From: Naematelia aurantialba
Taxonomy: Eukaryota; Basidiomycota; Tremellomycetes; Tremellales; Naemateliaceae
DNA: 64,000 bases
Direction: 5' to 3'
NCBI GenBank assembly: GCA_021527695.1
Contig: JAKFAO010000008.1
Coordinates: 496,001 to 560,000, forward strand
Part shown: one piece after another, positions 9,620 through 18,673 of the stretch
Layout of the letters: every line of letters starts with the position of its first letter
Numbering within the stretch: the stretch's first letter is position 1
Notes under the pieces: model-generated
Seen by the model: only the letters and a program-made list of their open reading frames with translations
What the model was told of the DNA's origin: nothing
Database searches by the model: none
Program-made: the position numbers and the translations under genes

Positions 9620-12223
9620 TCATCTGTCGGCGTCTGGCTGCTTCTGACCCGACTGACATAGTCCCCAGTCGACCTCGTCCGACGCCCATGTCTGGGTGCC
9701 GACGAAGAGCTCCAGCTCGCACATCTTGTGCTCGAAAAATCCAGACTGCTGGCAATCCACATGATCGACGGCGTACACCTCGTCACTGACGGTTCAGCAC
9801 GATCCATGATCACGTCGACAGCAATGTCAGCGAGAGTCATCACTCACTTGATCAACACCCGCACATACTCCTTCTTCCCGTCCGTCTCCCTTCCACCCCC
9901 TTCATCAGTCCCTCTGTCTCCGTCTCCACCTCCGTCTCCACCGCCGTCCGCGTCTCCCCCTCCGTCTCCCGCAGAACCACCGGCGTCTCCTCCGTCTCCT
10001 CCGTCTCCGTCTCCGCCACTACCACCAGCGTCTGGGTCCGGCTCCCAGCCCGCCATGTTACAGCCTATCCGCTCGACGACGACTCGCGACCCGAACGGAA
10101 TCAGCGAGGACGTCAGGAACGTGCGCTTGTCGGGCACCGCGTCGGTCGGTAATGGCCGGTATTGCTGCCACGTCAGCGCTGGGAGAACAGGGTGATGGGC
10201 GCCGGCAATGGAGACTGGCACTGACTGGAATGACATTCATGGCCGTGAGGACCTCGATCATCTCGTTATCGTGCGTAAAGTCCTGTCCATGAGCACTGAG
10301 CGCTGAGTAGATTCATAGTCTTGTCATAGCCGTTGGTGAAAGGGTGAGGAGATAGGAGTGCCGGATGTCAGATTCAACACGATCGACTCACCACGAACAC
10401 TCTCCGCGCGCCTCTGGGAAACGTCGCCTCGTCGCCGTCCAGCGTTCTATTGACCGTTGTCTGATCCCTCACTTCTCGGTCCCCCAGCCTCGCAAGCAAC
10501 TCGTTGATCCACCCAGCACCCATGGTCTTGCCGTAGACGCTCCCCTCCCCGACCTCGTAGTACCGCTTCACGTCCTTGACGTGCCCTAGAATCTCCCATT
10601 CAGCTCTATCGAACATCCCGCACCACTTGGACCACCCCTTCCAGTCGGGGCCGCCGCCCTGCGAGTCGTACGGGCACATGTCGGCGAGACAGAGGAGGTC
10701 GGCGTGCTCGAGCGGTGGCGAGGGATGGAGCACGGCGTTGAGTCGGTCCCGGGCGTGGTCTAAGAGGGGGAAGAGAGAGTCTTGCTCGGCTATTCCTGGT
10801 GCGGGATCACTGTATTTTATCAGCCCTTGTCCACGAACAGGTGGCGTAACGCAGATGTAGATCCCGACACCGATCGACTGACCATTCTGCATACGCCTGG
10901 CAATTGTGCACGGCTAGCGTATTGTTATATGTCTGCCCCATGAGCGCATGCCAAATGCGAGTGACCGATCGCTCACCTCGCCTTCGGGCAGAACCACATC
11001 GACCTGCGACAAGCTGGTGACAGGTTGGCGGCGGAACGACAGGCCGTCAAGGCCCTCCCATTCAGTCAGCCGAAGAAGTATGAGGTGTCGCAATCGTGAC
11101 AAGAGACGGTGCGCTCACTTGAAGCCAGTACCCTGCGCTCTCAACCACTCGCGCCCCGCCTGCTGAGCGGATGAACAGGCCGTCCCCTGTCTTGAGCAGA
11201 TGCCTGTACACTCCCACCAGTTCCTTCCCCGACTCCCAAGCCCTAGTCGTCTGTCAGCTTCCTGCACGTTACGGGGGAGGGAGGAAGAGCAAAACGCGTG
11301 CGCTGGAGGCGTGTAGCAGTGCACTTCTGGGACGCGGGAATGTCCAAGAAGCGGTAAGAGTGTTCGAATAGGAGGTAGGGTGTAAGAAGCAGGAGGAGTA
11401 TTAAGCGGTAGAGTTTAGGAGTGAGACGCAGGAATGAGGGGAGGAAAGGTAGGAGTGCATGATCAGAGGTGAAAGGGTGCCAGTGCATAAGAATATAGGA
11501 ACGAGACATACGCCTTGCGACCCTGATCCGTGAGCTGGTCAAACTGCCACCCCTTCATCGTCAAGTCCGCTCGACCGAGGAACGCCAGCTCCGGGTGTCG
11601 CCTCGGGACATCGACGCCTCGATGCTCGAGCTTTGCCAGAGCGCGCTGCATGCATCGCCCTGCGTTTGTGGTGGGATACCGAGCGGTATGTCTGTGGAGC
11701 TGGTCCAGGCCGCCGGGCCGTCACTCAGCACTTTCTTCTCGTACTCTTCCTCTTACTCGCATTGGCTCTCGGTGCATCCCCTACGCACCAGCGTTGTGTG
11801 ACTTGGACTCACGATATTGACTTGGTCAATCGCACACCCTCGGGGCAAGTTTCTCGCTCCGCCCCCCTGGCCCATCGCCCGCCTTGGCGCATAGGCTCCG
11901 CTATTCCGCCACCACACATCCGCCAGGCTTTCTCTGCCCTCGCCCAGCACCTGGCACAGTGGCTGTACAAAGCAGTTGCCGAGCGACGAGCTGTCCCAAA
12001 CGATGAATGCGAAAAACGCCAGCAGCGAGCACGTCAGCAGAGCTGGGAAGTAGTATACCGGTGGAGACCGGCGACGACGGCGCAGGTTCCTGCTGGGGCC
12101 GAGTGCCAACGCTCGACTGGTTGTGGTTGCGTTGGGTGACGGCGACGGCGACGGCGAGCGTGAACGCGGGTGCGCGGAGAGGAGAGGGGTCGTAGCTGAT
12201 GGTCCGGGGAGAATCGACGACAT
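9620..12223 (-). CDS. Histidine acid phosphatase, phytase type, with N-terminal membrane anchor
   Basis: Enzymes of this family remove phosphate from phytate and other monoesters through a phosphohistidine intermediate. The ATG is at 12223. A Ser/Pro/Arg-rich cytosolic-type N-terminus precedes one hydrophobic segment (YYFPALLTCSLLAFFAFIVW), suggesting a type II membrane anchor with the catalytic domain outside. Exon 1 ends QVNI at 11813 and exon 2 starts at 11699 with LHRHTARYP, the RHGxRxP-type active site with Thr in place of Gly. Later exons give LFIRSAG, then GAGWINELLARL and VNRTLDGDEATFP, and DFTHDNEM (the proton-donor HD motif) at about 10256-10287. The C-terminus matches phytases, ending VDWGLCQSG. 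The stop is at 9620-9622. A Gly/Asp-rich stretch of about 45 residues interrupts the C-terminal domain. Substrate is not established. Confidence 0.85.
9895..10032 (-). repeat. Coding GGAGAC-type repeat (Gly/Asp-rich insert in the phosphatase)
   Basis: On the plus strand this is a run of TCCGTCTCC-like units. On the coding strand it gives GGDGDGGDGG-type sequence between NMAGWEPD and KKEYVRVLI. The reading frame stays open, so it is a low-complexity insert and not a break. Confidence 0.85.
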
Positions 12224-12604
12224 GCCACGCTACCACTCTCTAGATGCTATGCTGTGGAATGGGAGCAGCGCATCGTCAATGTATCGTCTACGATGATGAA
12301 TGCAGCGACAGCAACACGAAGTATGGCACGTTTTGATTCCAGCATTCCAACGGAAGCTGGAGTAGAGTTGGGTGGCGAATTCAAACGTGCGCCAGCAAGT
12401 GTAGCTGCCAGCATGAGCATGGTTCTGGGAAGAGGCTGGGGCGGGCGATTCCACACTCGGTACATCAAGGTCGAGCGTACTACTACAACTATATGCCAGT
12501 CTTGACGAGACAATATTTATACGGCCCCAGACATTTTGTATACCCAGCTAGTCATACGAACGCAGACGGGACGAACCCGCTTGCTTGACGGCCTACTCGT
12601 CTCG
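12224..12604. other. Intergenic: promoter side of phosphatase, 3' side of BTB gene
   Basis: The region is 381 bp long. It begins with the upstream sequence of the phosphatase ATG and ends at the stop of the next minus-strand gene. No recognisable element or gene was seen. Confidence 0.4.
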
Positions 12605-14225
12605 CTATCTGGCCGGAGTGAACTCTTCCGCCAGCTTCGCCCACTCGATCTCTGGTCTCCCGTCCTTGGCTTGTTTCCCTGTAGAGCACATGCGAATCTT
12701 GAGAAGAGCATTGACCAGGCCGGCCAGGTACTCTCTCGTGACCTCGCCAACCCGCTCGGCCGTCCACGCACCCTCGACGAGCCATCCCTGGTGTGCAGAG
12801 CTCATGAGACCCAGCGCCTTCTTGGCGAGAAGGACATCGTCCAAGTGACTGGCGAGCACGAAGATCGTCCAAAGCCTTTGCGAGGCCGGCGCGAGGTTAC
12901 GGTGTAACCGCAGCACGAGGCGCTCGTGCGCGATCGCGCATTTGTACAGCTTGAGTAGCGCAATCAAGGCGATCACATCGCTTAGCGGTCGCGAGGTCGA
13001 CCGGTCCTGACCTACGATCAGGTGCAGAAACGAGGATAGGATAGGCGATGGCGCGTCGATGGTGATGGGCTCGTGGGTGAAACCTTCTGGTTTCGGCGGC
13101 AGGCCCTCGAGCGTCTCGCGGAATACCGAGCTGCGGGTGTCAGCGCTGTCCTCATCAAGGGACTCTGCTAGGTTGGCGGTGTTTAGTTCGTCTCCAAGTA
13201 CAGATGGAAACTGAGATGGTGTATCATGATGCGATTGAGATTGTCCCCGCAAGGAGGTGGTCCGTATATGTGCGGGTATTCGGTGTCTGGGATGACTGAG
13301 TGAGAGGATGACCCGGACTGAGGGGACTCGGTGTGCGGGGACTCATTGTGAGAGGTGACCCTGGTGACAGGATGACCAGAGTGAGGCCACTGGTGCTTTG
13401 AAACTCCACTCACCTACTCGCCCGGAGAAAGTACGAATGAACGCAAAAGATCTGCCCGTCGCTCGAACATATCCGCAAGTCCGCAGTGGCATCTCCAAAC
13501 TCGTCATTCACTGTGCCCTCCATCCCGCTGAGCCCATAGAACTCGTCGGCCCGGCTCCGGCGGGGCGGCGGGTTACTCTCGTGGGGTGGCGACGCGGCCC
13601 ACGCCGATGTGGGTGCAGATGTGTATGCTGGCGTGGGGGTGGGCGGGGATGTGGGCAGGGATAGTGGGTTGAGGGTTGATGTGGTAATTGCGTTGAGGGT
13701 TGATGTGGCAGCTGGATTGCCAGTGGATAGCGGAGACGTCGAGGGCAGGGACGTGGACACTGGGTAGAGTGCCGAAGGTAGTTCCGGAAGAGAGGTGGAT
13801 GTGCAGGACGACGAGGGGGAAGAGGACGAGGGGGAAGAGGACGAGGGGGAAGAGGACGAGGGGGAAGAGGACGAAGGGGAAGAGGACGAGGGGGAGGAGG
13901 ACGAGGAGGAAGTGAGTGACGAGGGGAACGAAGAGGGGGATGGGGAAGAAGAGGACAAGGGAGAAGAAGACGACGAGGGGGACGCCGATGAGGCGGAAAT
14001 GGACGTGGATGCAGATGTCGCGACGGTACTGGCGCTAGCCGGGGAGCAGGATCTCGAATGGGACGCAGCGGTCGTGGTGGACGACTCGCTCGATACCCCT
14101 AGTGACCGACTCCGCGCGCTCTGACCTGTTCCGGGCATCAACGGCCATCGCGTTTCGTCCTGCATCATCATCCTGCACCAGTATCCTGACCATCCCTCTG
14201 CGACCATCATCCTGCCTTCAGACAT
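12605..14225 (-). CDS. BTB/POZ-like protein with Ser/Pro-rich N-terminus
   Basis: A two-exon model fits. Exon 1, from an ATG at 14225 or more plausibly a later one near 14138 (MPGTGQSARS), encodes a very Ser/Pro-rich stretch. It ends in the start of a BTB-type fold: DATADLRICSSDGQIFCVHSYFLRAS. Exon 2 (about 13133 to 12605) continues SSVFRETLEGL, then PSPILSSFLHLIVG and LIALLKLYKCAI, which resembles the second half of a BTB domain plus following helices. The TAG is at 12605-12607. Joining across the intron restores an uninterrupted BTB-like FLRASSSVFRETL. BTB proteins of fungi often act as adaptors or are uncharacterised; no partner is suggested here. The true start, and possible further 5' exons towards 15230, are uncertain. 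Confidence 0.6.
13133..13411 (-). repeat. Intron with degenerate GAGTGA/TGACC-type repeats
   Basis: This is the intron between the two BTB-gene exons (donor GTGAGT at about 13411, acceptor CAG just above 13133). Its first half contains loosely repeated words such as ACTGAGGGGACT and GGTGACCCTGGTGAC. It is longer than most introns in the window. Confidence 0.5.
13807..13912 (+). repeat. 15-bp coding minisatellite (Ser-Ser-Ser-Ser-Pro)
   Basis: About seven copies of GAGGACGAGGGGGAA (plus strand) read as SSSSP on the minus strand inside the BTB-like gene. Several units are perfect. Confidence 0.9.
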
Positions 14226-15349
14226 CTGCAGTCATACTGCCTTCGTTTGCAACCATCATCCTGACCATCCCTTTGCAACCATCGTCACGACCATCCATCT
14301 GTCACATCCCTCTGCAACCATCTTGCTCAACCATCATCCTCAACCATCATCCACCATCTGGACATCCCATCCATCACTCATCGTCCGCCATCACGCCACA
14401 CCGACCGAGTGATCATGCAGGCGACTTACCGGTGTTGCGCGATGTTTCAGCAGTGAGCTTGACCCATCTGTCCTGGTGAGCTTCTCCACTGAGCAGGAGC
14501 ACGTTGAGAACCCATCCTCAAGCACGAATCACTCCCACCCGATCACCCAAGTTCCCATCGCTCCGACCAGAGCTCCCAAGTACCAATCATTTCGCCGTAG
14601 CGACCATTCTGAAGCACCGACCGTCTGACCGGAATGCCAACCATGGGCGCGGTAGGCGTGCTAGACGAGGAAGACGAGGAAGACGAGGAAGACGTGCTAG
14701 ACGAGCGAGACGAGGATGACGTGCTAGACAAGGAAGACGTGCTAGGTGAGGAAGACGAGCTAGACAAGGAAGACGAGCTAGACAGGGAAGAAGTGCTAGA
14801 CGAGGAAGACGGGAACACAAGAAACACGTACGATACAGACGAGCGCCGCTCAAAGCCCCGCATCAACTCCCTCGACCAGTCATTCATGACCATGCCTGAT
14901 CGTGGCCCTCTGGCCTAGCTCCTGGCAGCGGCGGCGGGACGACACCCGACGAGCGACGAGCCCACAGGCGACGAGCGACGGTACCAACACCACGAGCCCA
15001 CAATCTGCTCACTAGACAGCCTGCTGGCGGCTGCTGCGGCTGCTGCGGTAGTGGCGACCAAGCAATGCACGTCGACGTCGACGGAACAGGCAACGAGAGC
15101 GACCACAGGCCAATGATGAGAGTATACGAGAATAGCCTTTTCATCACTCCACTCGATCACGGGGTCTCCACACTCACCCCGGAAATAGACACGGAGAAAT
15201 GCTTCCGCTGCCGCGCCGGCTCGGAGCATTTCCCCAATCAACCTTCCCTTTCATCATCCATCAATTAATCAATTGTGGCAGCCATCTCCAACGTGGCTCT
15301 ATACATCTGCTCATCCATTCGCGCGGCTCCGGGTGCATCGCAGCAAAAA
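14226..15349. other. Repeat-rich region between BTB-like gene and 5S remnant
   Basis: 14160-14400 is an imperfect array of CAACCATCATCC-type words, and 14640-14815 is an acidic-codon repeat (separate entry). At about 15229 on the minus strand an ATG opens a short frame (MLRAGAAAEAFLRVYF) followed by a GGTGAGT donor-like site. It could be a 5' exon of the BTB-like gene, but I cannot connect it. No other supported gene was found. Confidence 0.4.
14657..14815. repeat. GACGAGGAAGACGTGCTA-type tandem repeat
   Basis: Units of 9 to 24 bp built from GACGAGGAA and GACGTGCTA. All frames on the plus strand read as acidic repeats and the minus strand as Ser-rich repeats, so openness here is not evidence for coding. 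Confidence 0.8.
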
Positions 15350-15424
15350 CTTCAACACCCAGGATTCGGAAGTGGTCCCCCACCTTCCTACTGACTAGGC
15401 GGTATCGTGCTTAGCTGCGCAGAG
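15350..15424 (-). rRNA. 5S rRNA gene, 3' portion (split by retrotransposons)
   Basis: Read on the minus strand from 15424 it runs CTCTGCGCAG, CTAAGCACGATACCGCC, GGTGGGGGACCAC and AATCCTGGGTGTTGAAG, the middle and 3' end of fungal 5S rRNA. A T5 run at 15345-15349 follows and fits a Pol III terminator. GAAG at the 3' end can pair with CTTC at the 5' end of the other fragment (23913-23963), as in 5S helix I. The two fragments overlap by the 10-bp CTCTGCGCAG; together they give about 116 nt, the usual 5S size. The internal control region (A box, intermediate element, C box) falls in this part. Confidence 0.9.
15415..15424 (-). repeat. Target-site copy 1 (CTCTGCGCAG) at 3' end of element A
   Basis: The 10 bp are identical to 19549-19558 and 23913-23922. 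Here it joins the 3' tail of element A to the remaining 5S sequence. The identity extends to 12 bp (CTCTGCGCAGCT) with the copy at 23911-23922. Confidence 0.9.
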
Positions 15425-15508
15425 TTAGATACATGTCTGTGTGCTTGGAGGGCATTGTCCGGGGCTGGCTATGTTACAGGAGTGTTGGCTGGGTGAGACT
15501 CATCTATT

Positions 15509-18500
15509 CTACTCTACTCGGAAGGTGCGGCCTCTAGCCTTAGCTAGAGCAACTGCTATACTCGTTGTCATCCATCCCAGGGCCTGTGGTGAGACCCCCC
15601 ATCGCTGCCATGTTCTCAGCTTCTCACTTGTTGCCTTCTCTTGTATGCCACCGGTGGAGAAGACCAGGGGGAGGAAGGGCGTGGCTCCACGGTCGAAGGA
15701 CTTTGGGAGGGCATCGACCTTGCGCTTGGCTTGGTAGGACAGGGTGCGGTGTATCCTCGCAGAGATCTCCTGGGATCGGGATGGGTCAGTTTCGTGTGTG
15801 GGTGGGAGGCCCGTAGCCATGTGCTGCTGGTGGGTTGGGGCAAAGAGGGAGACCACCTTGAGGTCATACTCCTCGGCCAGGAATGGGCGGTCATCCCCTG
15901 TGTGGGTTAGGCGAATGTCATTCCGCCTGTCAAGGCCAGCCATGACGGGTTCGATTGTGACGTCCAGGCAGGCGGCTGAGCGGAGTCCGGCGGCTATGTG
16001 GTGTTTTATAGCTTCGTGCCGCCTGACTCGATAGTCCTTTCTGGCTGGGCAGACTTCATCGTGACCAAGATGGTTGGGCTGGGAACACAGAGTGCAGAAC
16101 CCTGTGTGGCCTGGGAGAAGGGTTCTGTAAAAGAGGTTGGCCTGGATGTCGGTATCTGAGAGGGAAAAGCGGGCAGAGGACGGGACTGCGGTGAGCCATC
16201 TCCGGCCGAGCTGGCTGGCCGCTTCAGTGAGGGCTGTCTGCTCTGTAAGATGGAGGGTTGCAATGAGCGCATCCCGTCGTTCGGAGAATGCGATGTGGCA
16301 GAGGTCTTTCTGAGTGGCTGGGGCAGAGTCGGTGTCGGTTCTGAGGCCGGGGACGAGAGAGGCTGCAAGGACTGAGTCGGCAAGGGAGGATGCGGAGTCG
16401 TATGCCATGGGGGCACACTCGGTATGGGAAAGCAGGCCTAGACCTCCCATCGAGGGGGGCAGCGAGAGTATGGATCTGTCTCGATCTTGGAGTGCATGGG
16501 GGGGAGCCATACCCCGAAGGGAGTCAAGGGTCGTAAAGAGGGAGGTGTCAAGGTCATCCCAGAGCTCGGTAAGGTCATCCGATCGAAGGGTGCGGAGGAG
16601 ATGTCGGAGTCTGTGTTGGTATGACTGTCGGAGGATGAGGAGTGCGTGCTGTCGTGGGAGCGAGAGCAGGGGTGTGAGCTGGGATTGGAGCACGGAGATT
16701 TTGTCGGCAAGGAATTTCGTGCGGGCCTGCCGGGAGCCAATGCAGGTGCCCAGCAGGTGGATGGGGTTGGTGCTGGTGTTGGTGAGGTCGTAGAGTTTGC
16801 ATTTGTTGGGGTTCAGCTGGATGGGGGAGGAGGGTCGGGAGAAGAAAGTGACGGCAGTCGTGAGTGCATCGGGGTTGGGGGCAAGGATGAAGATGTCATC
16901 GAGGTAGGCCAAAACCAGGTGGTCGGGGCCAAGGAGAAGTTGTAGGTCATCAATGAGGTCACGGATGGCAATTGAGAAGAGGAGTGGGCCCATGGGGTCC
17001 CCTTGACGGATGCCCTGGGCAGAGGTGAGGTGAAGGGTGGCCTCGTTGGAATGGACCAGGAGTGGGGTCGGAGTGTTGTGGGCCCATGAAGCAAGGCGGA
17101 GTAGTTGGGGAGCATGTCGGCGGATGGCACTGGCCATATGGGTGCGGGAAAGAGCGTTGAAGGCATTGGAGAAGTCGAGGCTAACCAGGTGCGTGTGGGG
17201 GAAAAGCTGGTGGTGGTCGACTGCATGTTGTACTGCCCTGGTGATGGGCTCAGTGCCCCCCTTGGTGCCCACACCAAACTGGTGTGGGGACAGGAATTCT
17301 GGCTTGAAGTTGGCAGTGAAGAGTGCTTTCATAGCTAGGCGGTAGAAAAGCTCCCCAACTGCGATGGGACGAATTCCCCCATCGGGCTTGAGGAGAGGGG
17401 TGATGCGGGCGGTGCAGAGGAGGGACTGGCAGGGGGCGGTTCCAGCTGCAATCTGGGTAACCAGTGTGCGGTAGAACACCTTAAAGGCCGTTGAGGAGAG
17501 GGCAAGGGAAAGGAGCTTGACGGTCCAGCCTGTGGGGCCCGGAGTGGTGTCAGGCTTGAAGGATTTGAGGGCGAGGATGATGTCTTCGGGGCCCGGAGTG
17601 GTGGGAAACGGGGCGGAGTGTGCGATGGGGTTGTCGAACGGGTTCTGCTCGCCTGCTGGGTGTTTGTGGCGGAGGGAATCTTCCGTTTGAGGGTTAAGGG
17701 CTGCGACGCCTATGTTGTCGGAGAGAGTGCGGCCAGCCTTGCCAACCAGCCCCGCCTCGACCTGGGCGGTGGCCCTCTTGTAGGTGTTGGGGGGGGTGGG
17801 GGTGGGGTCTTGGGGGGTTGCGGTGGGGGGGAGGACCTTGGGGTATGCGGCGAGCCTTGCGGTGGTAGCCTTGTGGCCCTGTCGGAGGGCAGGCACAAGA
17901 CCCAATTTGATGAGGGCAAGGATGTCGAAGAGCTTGGCATCAGAGGGGGAGGCATTATAGTCGGAGGCAAGCCTATCGGTGCAGGCTATGAAGGGGCCGA
18001 CCAGGCTAGGGTGCAGGTGTTTGCTGGAGCCTGGGAGGGGAAGTAGTTCCGCTAGGGTGGAGGGGGGGAGAGCCCGGGGAGGGGAGGGGCTGGGGGGGGG
18101 TGCAGGGGTCATGGATGTCCCCAGGCGGCTGGGTGGGGTGCTCCGGGCACCTGATGGTGGGCGGGAAGGGTGCGAGAGTGATGTGGGGGCGGAAGGGAAA
18201 CGGCGGAGGGGAGTGGAGAATGGGGAGATGCCCGAGCGCCCCTTTGCATCTGCAACTGGGGAGCCAGCAAGTCGGGCGGTCATGGCTGCTGTGCGTCCCT
18301 GGCAGTAATTCGACTTGTGGCTATTGAGGGCTTTGGCGGAAGGTTTGGTGGTACCACCACAGTCGGTGCAGACCATGACAGATCCTTCGGGGAAGTCGGA
18401 AGCGAGGAAGGGGTACCCAGGGTGGGATTTGCGGAGGTGTTGGAATAGCCCCCCCTTGCTTTGGGGGCATAGGGGGCATCGGGGTGTGGCTGGCATGGCA

Positions 18501-18673
18501 TGGAAGAGGTCTCCATCCGGAGAGGCAGAAGGGTGGGGTGGGGACTGGCCCGGGGGTGGGCTCCTGTGCTCTGCCTGCTCAGGTGTGGTGCCGGTGGTCT
18601 GGGTGGTGGGTCCAGCAGTCGGCCCGGGAGAAGGCGAGTGGTTGTGGGGGGAGGGGATGGCGGCGTGAGGCAT
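15509..18673 (-). CDS. ORF2 of element A: zinc fingers, reverse transcriptase, restriction-like endonuclease (intact)
   Basis: An uninterrupted 1054-residue frame from the ATG at 18673. The first 40 residues are Pro-rich. Two zinc-finger-like motifs follow: CPLCPQSKGGLFQHLRKSH and a CTDC...H...C motif. The RT domain shows LLKPDGGIRPIAVGELFYR (fingers), VSLDFSNAFNAL (motif A aspartate), IRQGDPMGPLLFS (motif B) and AYLDDIFIL (catalytic YLDD). Downstream comes a CCHC knuckle, CTLCSQPNHLGHDEVC, then a conserved RHEA helix. Next are RRNDI and EEYDLKVV, matching the D...DxK core of the endonuclease that nicks target DNA for target-primed reverse transcription. All key residues are present. The frame overlaps the end of ORF1 by about 95 bp. 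Confidence 0.88.
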   Translation of the reverse strand: MPHAAIPSPHNHSPSPGPTAGPTTQTTGTTPEQAEHRSPPPGQSPPHPSASPDGDLFHAMPATPRCPLCPQSKGGLFQHLRKSHPGYPFLASDFPEGSVMVCTDCGGTTKPSAKALNSHKSNYCQGRTAAMTARLAGSPVADAKGRSGISPFSTPLRRFPSAPTSLSHPSRPPSGARSTPPSRLGTSMTPAPPPSPSPPRALPPSTLAELLPLPGSSKHLHPSLVGPFIACTDRLASDYNASPSDAKLFDILALIKLGLVPALRQGHKATTARLAAYPKVLPPTATPQDPTPTPPNTYKRATAQVEAGLVGKAGRTLSDNIGVAALNPQTEDSLRHKHPAGEQNPFDNPIAHSAPFPTTPGPEDIILALKSFKPDTTPGPTGWTVKLLSLALSSTAFKVFYRTLVTQIAAGTAPCQSLLCTARITPLLKPDGGIRPIAVGELFYRLAMKALFTANFKPEFLSPHQFGVGTKGGTEPITRAVQHAVDHHQLFPHTHLVSLDFSNAFNALSRTHMASAIRRHAPQLLRLASWAHNTPTPLLVHSNEATLHLTSAQGIRQGDPMGPLLFSIAIRDLIDDLQLLLGPDHLVLAYLDDIFILAPNPDALTTAVTFFSRPSSPIQLNPNKCKLYDLTNTSTNPIHLLGTCIGSRQARTKFLADKISVLQSQLTPLLSLPRQHALLILRQSYQHRLRHLLRTLRSDDLTELWDDLDTSLFTTLDSLRGMAPPHALQDRDRSILSLPPSMGGLGLLSHTECAPMAYDSASSLADSVLAASLVPGLRTDTDSAPATQKDLCHIAFSERRDALIATLHLTEQTALTEAASQLGRRWLTAVPSSARFSLSDTDIQANLFYRTLLPGHTGFCTLCSQPNHLGHDEVCPARKDYRVRRHEAIKHHIAAGLRSAACLDVTIEPVMAGLDRRNDIRLTHTGDDRPFLAEEYDLKVVSLFAPTHQQHMATGLPPTHETDPSRSQEISARIHRTLSYQAKRKVDALPKSFDRGATPFLPLVFSTGGIQEKATSEKLRTWQRWGVSPQALGWMTTSIAVALAKARGRTFRVE

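Noticed and set aside
14634..14918. Plus-strand open frame with LDEEDELDKEDE repeats
   Set aside because: It is the product of a short tandem repeat in which several frames on both strands are open. No domain, start context or splice evidence was seen.
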